From Sediminibacterium sp. (GTDB lineage Bacteria > Bacteroidota > Bacteroidia > Chitinophagales > Chitinophagaceae), in assembly GCA_030832695.1 (NCBI GenBank), contig JAURIP010000057.1:1-8459 (forward strand): DNA of 8,459 nucleotides, given 5' to 3'. The position numbers and the translations under genes were made by a program. Below the pieces are notes generated by a model. It was not told where the DNA came from. It saw nothing but the letters and a program-made list of their open reading frames with translations, and made no database searches. Of this stretch, positions 1 through 6,766 are shown in pieces. Within the stretch, counting starts at the first letter, position 1. Each line of letters starts with the position of its first letter.

Positions 1-7
1 ACACTAA

Positions 8-865
8 ATGAATTGTGGGATGAACATTGCAGGGGTTGTAATACTATATCATCCTGATATTAAGCAGTTGTCGGAGAATATTAACACTTATGTCCATGGA
101 CTTAAGGAACTCTATATTTACGACAATTCCGAAATCCAAACCCCAGGTATTGAAGCGGCATTAAATAACCTACACCCATGTATTAAGTATCAGTTTTTTA
201 ATAGCAATGAAGGTATTGCTAAACGTCTTAATCAAGCATTTGAAGCAGCAATCCAAACTCAGCATGATTATTTATTGACCATGGATCAGGACTCCTCTTT
301 TAAGCCGGATGATTTTGAAAAGTACAAATCACTCATTCAAAAAGGAGTTTATACTAAGGTGGCTCAATTTGGCATCAATTGTCAGCCGCATATCACCATT
401 AGCAGTGAGCAACCACAAGAAGCCCTTACTTTAATTACATCAGGTTCCATTTTAAATTTGTCATTGGTTAAAAACTTAGGGGACTTTAATGAGGATTTGT
501 ATATTGATTTTGTGGATGCGGAATTCTCATACCGTGTGGTTCAACATGGTTTAATTAATTTAATGTTTTCGAATATTCTGCTCAATCATGCGCTAGGTAA
601 ATTAGTGCCCGGGAGATCAATAATGACCTTTAAAAAATCATTACGTATTATTCATACACCAATTCGTGCTTTTTATATTACAAGAAATGGGCTATTCCTG
701 TTATTTAAACACAAGGGGTTAAGTGAAGAAATGAAAAAAGATGTGATTAGATGTATGAAGATTTTAAAAAACGATTTAATATACCATCCGCAATTAACGC
801 AGGTGTATATCAACGTGATGAAAGGGATTTTCGCCTTTTGTTTTAATAAAATGGGTAAAAAGTAA
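8..865 (+). CDS. GT2 family glycosyltransferase, rhamnosyltransferase-like
   Basis: Predicted cytoplasmic glycosyltransferase with a GT-A fold, likely moving a nucleotide-activated sugar (dTDP-rhamnose in the best known relatives, WbbL/RfbF type) onto a growing surface polysaccharide. Visible in the 285 residues: an opening beta strand GVVILYHPD (9-17), YIYDN (36-40), NEGIAKRLNQAF (67-78), the metal/nucleotide motif MDQDS (92-96), the acceptor-side motif YIDFVDAEF (165-173) whose D170/E172 are the likely catalytic-base region, and a C-terminal HTPIRAFYITRN block (216-227) typical of rhamnosyltransferase-like GT2 enzymes. There is no signal peptide or clear membrane helix, and length fits the family (about 280-310). 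An in-frame TAA sits directly before the ATG at 8, so the gene is complete at its 5' end; M5 (ATG at 20) is an equally plausible start because the strand motif begins right after it. It faces the methyltransferase gene tail to tail. Family call is firm; sugar specificity is inference. Confidence 0.85.
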   Translation: MNCGMNIAGVVILYHPDIKQLSENINTYVHGLKELYIYDNSEIQTPGIEAALNNLHPCIKYQFFNSNEGIAKRLNQAFEAAIQTQHDYLLTMDQDSSFKPDDFEKYKSLIQKGVYTKVAQFGINCQPHITISSEQPQEALTLITSGSILNLSLVKNLGDFNEDLYIDFVDAEFSYRVVQHGLINLMFSNILLNHALGKLVPGRSIMTFKKSLRIIHTPIRAFYITRNGLFLLFKHKGLSEEMKKDVIRCMKILKNDLIYHPQLTQVYINVMKGIFAFCFNKMGKK

Positions 866-867
866 AA

Positions 868-1659
868 CTACCCCTTGCTGCTTAATCTTAGCATTTCGTC
901 AACAAAAATGCCTTTTAATTTTAAAGTTTGTAATACTTTATTCGTCCTAACTAGGAGGTGGAATTTAAATTTTTCTGCAAAAGTCTTTTTTGATTTATCA
1001 TATTCAAATGACCATTGGCCTGTCATTTTTGAACTTGGTTTTACCATTGCTCTTTTCTCAAACAAAACAATACTATCGTAATAATGTATCGTATTGGTGG
1101 TTCTGGTAAAATCATCTACCATGAAATCGGGCTGTTCTGTATAATGTGCATTTAATTGATCAATCAATGATTTGGTATATTCAATGAAAGTGCCATTCCT
1201 TTTTAGGCCTCCACCATATGCATTCATGTAAGAAGTGTGCACATCTTCACATAAGTAAACACCGCCAATTTTAATATGCTTATACAATTCTTCAAAGGAT
1301 ACTATTTGTTGGTCCTGTGTATGTCCGCCATCATCTATTAAAATATCAATAGGACCTATTTTATCTACAATTGATCTAAGAAAATTTCGATCCTCTTGTG
1401 AACCTATTATTATATGGGTATTTTCTTCTTCCAATTGTTTGCATCTTGGATCAATATCAATTCCCCAAATAGTGGCTTCAGGGCCAAAATATTTTCGCCA
1501 CATTTGAAGGCTCCCACCTTGGTAAACACCAATTTCAACAATCGTTATTTTTTTATTTCTATATTGATTAAAATATCTATCGTAAACATCAAAATAATGA
1601 TCAAATTTATTTATTAATCGTTTTTCATTGTGTTCGAAATAATCTCTAAGCTCGTTCAT
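868..1659 (-). CDS. class I SAM-dependent methyltransferase, MycE/TylE (macrocin O-methyltransferase)-like
   Basis: Predicted S-adenosylmethionine-dependent O-methyltransferase of 263 residues, probably acting on a sugar hydroxyl. The SAM-binding glycine motif is VEIGVYQGGS (41-50), the acidic end of strand 2 is GIDID (66-70), and DDGGH (109-113) plus CEDVHTSY (137-144) match the places where MycE-type sugar methyltransferases carry metal-binding Asp/Glu residues and a catalytic His. The later IHYYDSIVLFEK (191-202) is also family-like. The segment before residue 38 is short, so the auxiliary N-terminal domain of MycE is absent and this looks like the catalytic domain alone. It is the last gene of the minus-strand run, 21 bases after the GT2 stop, so it may methylate the glycan built by that operon. 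Other possibilities are a cephalosporin-hydroxylase-like methyltransferase relative or a non-sugar acceptor. No signal peptide or membrane segment is seen. Confidence 0.75.
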   Translation of the reverse strand: MNELRDYFEHNEKRLINKFDHYFDVYDRYFNQYRNKKITIVEIGVYQGGSLQMWRKYFGPEATIWGIDIDPRCKQLEEENTHIIIGSQEDRNFLRSIVDKIGPIDILIDDGGHTQDQQIVSFEELYKHIKIGGVYLCEDVHTSYMNAYGGGLKRNGTFIEYTKSLIDQLNAHYTEQPDFMVDDFTRTTNTIHYYDSIVLFEKRAMVKPSSKMTGQWSFEYDKSKKTFAEKFKFHLLVRTNKVLQTLKLKGIFVDEMLRLSSKG

Positions 1660-1680
1660 TATATTAATGTTTGTATTAAG

Positions 1681-2583
1681 TTATCCTAATAGTCCTTTTA
1701 GTGCGTCAACTCTGAATTGTATCACTGGTCTAGCTTTTGCAGGAGTTCCTTGCAAGATATATTTTATTCCTAAAACTATTGCAGCGCCAAACTTAAAAAT
1801 ATATTCCAAAATTTTCATTAAGTATGCACCTATTGAAATATTCAAAGTTCTTGTTTTTTCACCACGACCAATACCACTAGCTACACGGTACAAATATTCC
1901 GAGGTCAACTTTTTCACTTCCACTACATGATGAACACAAATACTCGGGTCGTAATATATTGTATGACCTAATGCAATTATTTTATAAAATAATTCTTTTC
2001 CTTCACCTCCAATTCTTAATGTGCCCACCACGCCGGGTAAATTCACATTAAAGCCGCCGATTTGATCATACACTGATTTTTTCACAATCATATTTGATTC
2101 AAGCGGGTACTTCCCATTTTCAAAAGCACAGGCACTAGGGGCGTAGTCAAAATTACCTACAAGGGAGGATACATAATAACTCATCCATTTAGGTTCGGAA
2201 GGTATATATTTTGGAATGATACGTCCACCAAAACCCACTGCATCCGGTTTATTTTGGATATGCTTAAAAATATTTTCAACATAATTAGGAGTTGCTACTG
2301 CATCATCATCCATAAAACAAACCCATTCTCCTTTGGCTATAGCGGCTCCAGTATTACGCGCAAAAGAAGCCCCTTGTTGGGTTTCACTGATGAAAGTAAA
2401 TTGTCCATTCGTATTTGTTTGCCTCCATTGTGCGTATACTTCCTTGGTATTATCTGTTGAATTATTATCTACAATTATTACTTCAAAGTCATCAAGTCCC
2501 GACGATTGACCATATAAACTTGTCAATGCATCGCTGATATAGCTTGCTCTGTTATAACTACATATAATAATCGATAATGTCAT
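1681..2583 (-). CDS. GT2 family glycosyltransferase with C-terminal hydrophobic segment
   Basis: Predicted inverting glycosyltransferase of 300 residues. The GT-A fold is clear: LSIIICSYNRASYI (3-16), the EVIIVDNNSTDNT block (34-46), QQGASFARNTGA (69-80) and a DxD-type motif MDDDA (91-95) for metal and sugar nucleotide. ESNMIVKKSVYDQIGGF (162-178) and GGEGKELFYKI (192-202) follow; the latter sits where many GT2 enzymes have a GGED-type acceptor motif, with Gly-Lys replacing the usual Asp-x. Residues about 252-279 form a hydrophobic stretch (GAYLMKILEYIF, then GAAIVLGIKYIL) that could be one membrane helix or a membrane-associated amphipathic helix. The gene starts 16 bases after the yfhO-like stop and ends 21 bases before the methyltransferase start, so all three are probably co-transcribed. 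The donor and acceptor are unknown. A polyprenyl-phosphate acceptor is possible given the neighbour, but a typical polyprenol-phosphate GT2 would show two clear C-terminal helices. Confidence 0.87.
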   Translation of the reverse strand: MTLSIIICSYNRASYISDALTSLYGQSSGLDDFEVIIVDNNSTDNTKEVYAQWRQTNTNGQFTFISETQQGASFARNTGAAIAKGEWVCFMDDDAVATPNYVENIFKHIQNKPDAVGFGGRIIPKYIPSEPKWMSYYVSSLVGNFDYAPSACAFENGKYPLESNMIVKKSVYDQIGGFNVNLPGVVGTLRIGGEGKELFYKIIALGHTIYYDPSICVHHVVEVKKLTSEYLYRVASGIGRGEKTRTLNISIGAYLMKILEYIFKFGAAIVLGIKYILQGTPAKARPVIQFRVDALKGLLG

Positions 2584-2599
2584 TCAGTCGGTTTATCTT

Positions 2600-5080
2600 T
2601 TAAGAAAGTGATTTTTCTTTCTTGAATGATTTAATGATTATTCCAATAAGTAATCCCCACAAAACTATGGAAGCAAAAGTTGAGGCTTTTTGTGCCAATG
2701 CAATAGAACTTGGCTTGAATTCGAATCTAATATTGTGCTTGCCCGCTGGTATCACCAAGCCTCTTAAAACATAATTTGTTTTGATAATAGGGGATTCAAC
2801 TTCGTCAATATATGCTTTCCATCCTAGCTTATAATAGACCTCACTAAATACTGCAAATTGTTTTTGACTTGCATTGGAACTATAAGTAACAATATCATTT
2901 TTATTTTCAATTAAACTAATAGTAGCAGCGCTATCATAAGCAATGGTACTTAATTCATTTAATTTGTCTTTTTCCTCGATGATGGCTGTATCCTTTGGAT
3001 TAAAACTGCTTAAGCTGCTCATGACCTCGGCTGGCCCTTTTTTATATTCTATTCCTTTAACAAACCATGCATTGCCTAATGCTTCGGGATTTGCCATGGT
3101 ATCAGTGGCTATATTTCCTGTGATAACATACTTGGTATTCATCATATTCGCAACAGGCAAGCAATTTGGGAACTTATACCATTGGTTCTCGATTAAATCT
3201 TGGTAGATACTTAGTTTGGCAGGGTTATATCCACCCACTGTGTTGTGGTGGTAGGCGACTAAAGCACCACCATTAAATGCGTTTTGAATACCGCCCCTCA
3301 TATCCAATACACGGTAGTTGGATGCATCTCTTTTCAGCGCAGTATCAATAGGTGATTCAGTAAATGTGTTGTCATTTTCAGCTGCTTCAATATAGTTCTC
3401 CGGTTTTAAATATTTTACATTTACTTGAAACAGATCAATCATGGTAATGATACCAATAGCCGCAATAAAAATCGTTTGATTGATGGTTTTTTTGAAGTAC
3501 AAGAAAATGAATAAGAAAGCGAATACAATAAATATAAATGTCCTATATAAATCACCTTCAACAAACGCTTTTCTATCCTGCGCTAATGCGTTGGTTAAAT
3601 CACGTGCTGGTTGTTCAAATGCATTTCTTTGATTTGCATCTGTGATTTGACTTATTTGCGTAAGTAATTCTTTATCATTGGTACTTTTAAAATCACTATT
3701 GATATAAAATAAAAGTACACAAGCCAGTAAAACGCCCAAAGCAATAAAGCTGGGTTTATATTTATTGTAAAACTCCTTAAAATTATTTTGTTCGGTGATT
3801 CCTTGTAATCCAAACATCGCCATAATGCCAATAAGTAAAGTTGGAATAACCATAATCATGCTAGGCGCACGAAACTTATTGTAAAAGGGAAGATGATCCA
3901 CCATGAAAAAATTAAAACTTTCAAGGTAAGAACCGGCAGCTAACAACAATGAAAAAATAACGGCTGGGATAATCCACCTTCTGTGTTCATTGGTTTTAAA
4001 TGAAATGCCAATAAATGCAAAAAAGCAAATCAAAATTCCAATATATGGAGGGCCTGCAGTAAAGCCAATGCCACCCCAATAAAACTGAATAAATGATTGT
4101 AATTGCTGTGCGACCTGCGGTTGCATTTGTTGCAATGCTTCAATCGCTTTTGATTTTTCAGGATCAATTGCACTTGGATCACTTCCGCCGCCATAAATAT
4201 TAGGGAACATTAATACCAGTGGTTCTGTTTTAAACATACTATAGGATAAAGCATAATCTTTATTTAAACCAGCACTTGTAGTGTTGCTTCCTTTGGTTGC
4301 TAAAATACTTCCACCGCGAATGGACTCTTTACCATATTCATAAGTGCTAATTAAAATAGGGGCATTCACCGCTAATCCAATTAATCCAGCAGTTAATGCA
4401 GTTGCCATTGTTTTTAAAATATGCGTATATTCTTTTTTTAGGATCCATTGTATTAGAAAATACAAAGTCATAAAAAACACAATAATTAAACCGTAATAAG
4501 TTATTTGTAAGTGGTTCGCTTGCACAAATAATGCGGTAGCAATTCCTGTAAGTAAACCGCCAATTAAATATTTCTTTTTAAAGATGAGTAAGATAGCGCC
4601 TACAAAAAAGGGTAGGTAAGCGATTGCGTGCATTTTGGTAATATGACCTACTACAATGATGATGGGGTTGTAAGTAGCAAAACTATAAGCGAGTGCACCA
4701 ATGATTCCAATAAATGGATTGATGCCTAAAACGATCGCTAAAAAATAAAAACATACACAGGCAAGAAAAAACAAATTGATCGGTTCTGCTAAGTTCAAAG
4801 TAAAAATTCGATCTAATAAACCAATGGTGAAAGTAAAGCCTGCCACCCCTGTAATTTGATATGTGGGCATACCCCCAAACATACTATTGGTCCATAATGG
4901 ATTTTGACCATATTTAGCACCTGCAGTTAGGGTTTCCTGCGCCATTCCCTTCCATTGACTTATATCAGATTGTTGCAATACCTTTCCTTCCAATGCTGGT
5001 TTACAATAAATAATGGAGCAGAGTAAAAATATAGCCACTGCTATAAAATGAGTCAAATTAGCCTTAAAAAATGGTTTCAT
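2600..5080 (-). CDS. YfhO family multi-pass membrane protein, putative GT-C glycosyltransferase
   Basis: Large integral membrane protein of 826 residues. Firmicute YfhO proteins are membrane glycosyltransferases that use lipid-linked sugars outside the membrane; the Bacteroidota members are less well understood. An N-terminal helix (about 9-27) is followed by an outward loop with QQSDISQWKGM (36-46), whose D39 lies where GT-C enzymes often carry an acidic catalytic residue. Further helices fall near 100-120, 122-142, 153-168, 172-188, 192-213, 226-246, 344-362, 368-384, 406-424, 444-461, 512-530 and 533-552. Then comes a soluble, probably periplasmic region (about 553-800) with RVLDMRGG (590-597), HHNTVGGYNP (611-620) and MMNTKYVI (646-653), and a last helix (about 801-817) before a basic tail. 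A Gln-rich stretch (316-332) sits in one loop. It is first of a three-gene operon. The start at 5080 follows a duplicated ATG region. Family call is strong; substrate unknown. Confidence 0.87.
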   Translation of the reverse strand: MKPFFKANLTHFIAVAIFLLCSIIYCKPALEGKVLQQSDISQWKGMAQETLTAGAKYGQNPLWTNSMFGGMPTYQITGVAGFTFTIGLLDRIFTLNLAEPINLFFLACVCFYFLAIVLGINPFIGIIGALAYSFATYNPIIIVVGHITKMHAIAYLPFFVGAILLIFKKKYLIGGLLTGIATALFVQANHLQITYYGLIIVFFMTLYFLIQWILKKEYTHILKTMATALTAGLIGLAVNAPILISTYEYGKESIRGGSILATKGSNTTSAGLNKDYALSYSMFKTEPLVLMFPNIYGGGSDPSAIDPEKSKAIEALQQMQPQVAQQLQSFIQFYWGGIGFTAGPPYIGILICFFAFIGISFKTNEHRRWIIPAVIFSLLLAAGSYLESFNFFMVDHLPFYNKFRAPSMIMVIPTLLIGIMAMFGLQGITEQNNFKEFYNKYKPSFIALGVLLACVLLFYINSDFKSTNDKELLTQISQITDANQRNAFEQPARDLTNALAQDRKAFVEGDLYRTFIFIVFAFLFIFLYFKKTINQTIFIAAIGIITMIDLFQVNVKYLKPENYIEAAENDNTFTESPIDTALKRDASNYRVLDMRGGIQNAFNGGALVAYHHNTVGGYNPAKLSIYQDLIENQWYKFPNCLPVANMMNTKYVITGNIATDTMANPEALGNAWFVKGIEYKKGPAEVMSSLSSFNPKDTAIIEEKDKLNELSTIAYDSAATISLIENKNDIVTYSSNASQKQFAVFSEVYYKLGWKAYIDEVESPIIKTNYVLRGLVIPAGKHNIRFEFKPSSIALAQKASTFASIVLWGLLIGIIIKSFKKEKSLS

Positions 5081-5095
5081 TATAATGGTTTCATT
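5070..5095. repeat. 14-base-period tandem duplication over the yfhO-like start codon
   Basis: The 12 bases AATGAAACCATT (minus-strand reading) occur twice, at 5095-5084 and 5081-5070, with a period of 14 bases. Each copy carries an ATG followed by AAA CCA TT. The copy nearer the gene provides the real start (Met-Lys-Pro-Phe); the outer copy gives the four-codon mini-ORF. It looks like a small recent duplication, because the copies are identical over 12 bases. Confidence 0.85.
5080..5094 (-). other. four-codon mini-ORF (MKPL) abutting the yfhO-like start
   Basis: On the minus strand an ATG at 5094 opens a frame reading Met-Lys-Pro-Leu and stops at TAA; the last A of that stop is the first base of the yfhO-like ATG (TAATG). 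The mini-ORF comes from a tandem duplication of the start region and is in a different frame from the main gene. If it is translated, ribosomes could reinitiate at the main start. Its existence is seen directly; any translation or regulatory role is inference. Confidence 0.4.
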
Positions 5096-5102
5096 GTGTC
5101 AA

Positions 5103-5134
5103 CAAACCTACAACTTAATTGGATATTGAAAAAA
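5103..5134 (-). promoter_or_regulatory. Bacteroidota-type promoter candidate for the yfhO-like operon
   Basis: The minus strand reads TAGGTTTG at 5110-5103, an exact match to the TAnnTTTG -7 element known from Bacteroidota. A run of six T (5134-5129) lies about 26 bases upstream, centre to centre, where the -33 element is expected, although it lacks the usual G of TTTG/TTG. Transcription would begin near 5096-5100. That leaves only about 2-6 bases before the outer ATG at 5094 and about 16-20 before the main start at 5080. No equally good match was found on the plus strand for the divergent gene. Confidence 0.55.
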
Positions 5135-5138
5135 TGAG

Positions 5139-5164
5139 GGGAAGCCAAATTTTCTTATCTTCCC
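5139..5164. promoter_or_regulatory. short inverted repeat in the divergent intergenic region
   Basis: GGGAAG at 5139-5144 is mirrored by CTTCCC at 5159-5164, with 14 bases between. It lies upstream of the minus-strand promoter candidate and just before the plus-strand gene, so it could be an operator or an RNA hairpin in the plus-strand leader. Six-base arms of this kind can arise by chance, and no regulator is encoded in the window. Confidence 0.25.
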
Positions 5165-5186
5165 ATTCTAAATTACTGACCCGAAA

Positions 5187-5477
5187 ATGAGCCGTTTTAA
5201 TACCATTTTAGCGTTTTTGTCCAAATTGGCCATCATCTGTAATGGCTGTTTTGTTTTTTCACTCATGGTGATGTTTGTGCCCAAAATTAATTACCCTGTT
5301 CCTGTATCAAATTTTGCTGCTGTTTTAGGATTGGAGATGGCCCCTGTGGTGAGTGTTTTGTTCGGAGTAGCACTATTATTTATGTGGGGGAAGAAACTGG
5401 CTATTGAATTACCCAACTGGCAAACAATTACTAATCTTTTAATGTTATTGTTTCAGCTCGTTTTTATTTTTGTTTAA
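5187..5477 (+). CDS. small three-helix membrane protein, unrecognised
   Basis: I do not recognise this 96-residue protein. It is strongly hydrophobic with three likely membrane helices: about 9-31 (with LAIICNGCFVFSLMVMF), about 44-67 (with APVVSVLFGVALLFMW) and about 79-96, which runs to the C-terminus and ends in LVFIFV. A polar loop KINYPVPVSN (33-42) follows the first helix, and the basic pair KK (69-70) follows the second, which suggests that end is cytoplasmic. It has no signal-peptide cleavage pattern. It lies 20 bases upstream of the queuosine precursor transporter on the same strand, so the two are probably co-transcribed, and a link with transport or membrane assembly of that protein is possible but unproven. 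The reading frame is open from ATG to TAA and is not a shadow of another gene. Confidence 0.7.
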   Translation: MSRFNTILAFLSKLAIICNGCFVFSLMVMFVPKINYPVPVSNFAAVLGLEMAPVVSVLFGVALLFMWGKKLAIELPNWQTITNLLMLLFQLVFIFV

Positions 5478-5497
5478 ATATTCAATTCGTATACGTT

Positions 5498-6283
5498 ATG
5501 ATCCATTCCATTTTAAAAGATAAATCAACAAAGTTATTCTTGGGTATATCTGCCTTTTTTGTGGCCAATGCTTTAATTGCAGAATGTATTGGGGGAAAGA
5601 TATTTTCGTTAGAAGGGGTATTAGGGTTGTCGCCAGCAAATTTGACTTTGTTTGGTGAAAAGGGATTGTCGTTTAATTTAACCTGTGGTGTTTTGTTGTG
5701 GCCTTTGGAATTTGTTATTACAGATATCGTAAATGAATATTATGGACCAAAAGCAGTAAAGCGAATTAGTATTACTGCGGTTTCCTTAATTCTTTATGCT
5801 TTTTTGATGTTTTATTTGGCCATGCATATTGCGCCCGCACAATTTTGGGTAGATTCAAAAACAGCAGATGGAATACCCAGTATGCAAGGTGCATTCGAAG
5901 CAATTTTTGGACAAGGCATGTGGATTATTCTAGGAAGCTTGGTTGCTTTTTTAGTGAGTCAGTTTATTGATGTGATTGTTTTCCATAAAATCAAAAAGAT
6001 GACTGGCGAAAAGATGGGTTGGTTACGTGCAACTGGTTCTACAGTGGTATCTCAATTAGTGGATAGTTTTGTGGTACTCGTAATTGCATTTAAAATAGGA
6101 AACAATTGGAGCTGGTCTTTTGTATTAGCAGTTTGTGTAGTAAATTATATGTATAAGTTTACCATGGCGATTATTTTAACACCGGTAATAGGGATAGTAG
6201 AAAATCGCATTGAAAAATACCTTGGTCATGAAACGGCTAAAAAAATGAAATTAGCTGCAATGGGTATTGAGAATGAAGCGTAG
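5498..6283 (+). CDS. queuosine precursor transporter (YhhQ / QPTR family)
   Basis: Integral membrane protein of 261 residues of the YhhQ (DUF165, Vut_1) family, which imports queuosine precursors such as preQ0/preQ1 for making the tRNA wobble base queuosine. Hallmarks are FFVANALIAECIGGKIF (20-36), the conserved acidic motif ITDIVNEYYGPKAVKRI (74-90, with D76 and E80), two related polar helix motifs SQFIDVIVF (154-162) and SQLVDSFVV (185-193), and a last helix ending TPVIGIVENRIEKYL (228-242). About six helices are apparent. At 261 residues it is longer than E. coli YhhQ (221); the extra length is mostly the loop around 31-60 and the polar tail, which I believe is common in Bacteroidota members. 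It follows the small membrane protein by 20 bases and ends one base from the convergent Nudix stop. No preQ1 riboswitch was recognised upstream. Family call is strong; the exact precursor is inferred. Confidence 0.93.
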   Translation: MIHSILKDKSTKLFLGISAFFVANALIAECIGGKIFSLEGVLGLSPANLTLFGEKGLSFNLTCGVLLWPLEFVITDIVNEYYGPKAVKRISITAVSLILYAFLMFYLAMHIAPAQFWVDSKTADGIPSMQGAFEAIFGQGMWIILGSLVAFLVSQFIDVIVFHKIKKMTGEKMGWLRATGSTVVSQLVDSFVVLVIAFKIGNNWSWSFVLAVCVVNYMYKFTMAIILTPVIGIVENRIEKYLGHETAKKMKLAAMGIENEA

Positions 6284-6284
6284 T

Positions 6285-6752
6285 TTAAAGGGAAAACTTT
6301 TCTTTCAATAGTTGAACAGCAACTTTGTCGATAGGCAAATTCATCGTTTCCTCATTCACATCTTCAAAGTTGACCCAACGAAATGATTCTGCTAGTCCAT
6401 TAACCTCGTCCGCTGTTTGGTCAGGGGAGAAGTCAAATTTTTTGGTGGAAGTTTTTATTCCACTTGTGTCATCACAATGCACATGATAATAAATAGATAT
6501 AATTTGATCTTTATTATTGAATGCTGAAATTTGAAAAAAGTCAGTGGTATACAAATGTTCGCCCACTGTTACTGTTAATCCAGTTTCCTCCATAAATTCT
6601 CTTGCAACACACTCAAGTGTGCCTTCGCCAAATTCTAATCCGCCGCCAGGAAGTTTGGTAAAATAATTTCCTCTGATAAATTCATCACTCACGAGTAATC
6701 TATTGGCTTTATCTAACAATACACCATATACTCTAACATTAAATAAGGGCAT
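6285..6752 (-). CDS. Nudix hydrolase
   Basis: Predicted Mg2+-dependent hydrolase of a nucleoside diphosphate linked to another group, 155 residues long. A perfect Nudix box, G-x5-E-x7-R-E-F-M-E-E-T-G-L, spans residues 37-59 counted from the chosen start; REFMEE supplies the metal-binding glutamates. It is preceded by the usual KLPGGG turn. The frame is open up to an ATG at 6818, but the 22 extra residues would overlap the end of dapF and read like out-of-frame sequence (MANGARHICVQWKYY). The ATG at 6752 gives MPLFNVRVYGVLLD, which begins at the first strand of the Nudix fold, and leaves a 14-base gap after dapF; I therefore choose 6752. It is probably the last gene of the nucleoside phosphorylase-dapF-Nudix run. 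The substrate cannot be told from the motif; the link to dapF may be only positional. Confidence 0.93.
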   Translation of the reverse strand: MPLFNVRVYGVLLDKANRLLVSDEFIRGNYFTKLPGGGLEFGEGTLECVAREFMEETGLTVTVGEHLYTTDFFQISAFNNKDQIISIYYHVHCDDTSGIKTSTKKFDFSPDQTADEVNGLAESFRWVNFEDVNEETMNLPIDKVAVQLLKEKFSL

Positions 6753-6766
6753 TTTTCTAATTTTAA

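Noticed and set aside
875..1081. Plus-strand open frame of 68 codons
   Set aside because: It lies wholly inside the methyltransferase gene on the other strand and shows no domain pattern; a shadow frame.
1414..1617. Plus-strand open frame of 67 codons
   Set aside because: Antisense to the well supported methyltransferase; Phe/Ile/Asn-rich composition typical of AT-rich noise.
1667..1930. Plus-strand open frame of 87 codons
   Set aside because: Antisense to the C-terminal part of the GT2 gene, with no recognisable motif.
2254..2460. Plus-strand open frame of 68 codons
   Set aside because: Antisense to the DDD-motif region of the GT2 gene, which is clearly the coding strand.
2943..3206. Plus-strand open frame of 87 codons
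   Set aside because: Antisense to the soluble domain of the yfhO-like gene; no independent support.
5095..5186. preQ1 riboswitch upstream of the queuosine transporter unit
   Set aside because: I could not find the characteristic hairpin plus A-rich tail pseudoknot in the leader; the inverted repeat present does not match it.
5488..5495. Perfect palindrome CGTATACG just before the transporter ATG
   Set aside because: Only eight bases, not extendable, and lacking a second copy in the window; chance is sufficient.
6293..6303. GAAAACTTTTC symmetric sequence at the Nudix/transporter junction, considered as a terminator
   Set aside because: The arms are A/T-only apart from one pair and leave a one-base loop, so no stable hairpin can form.
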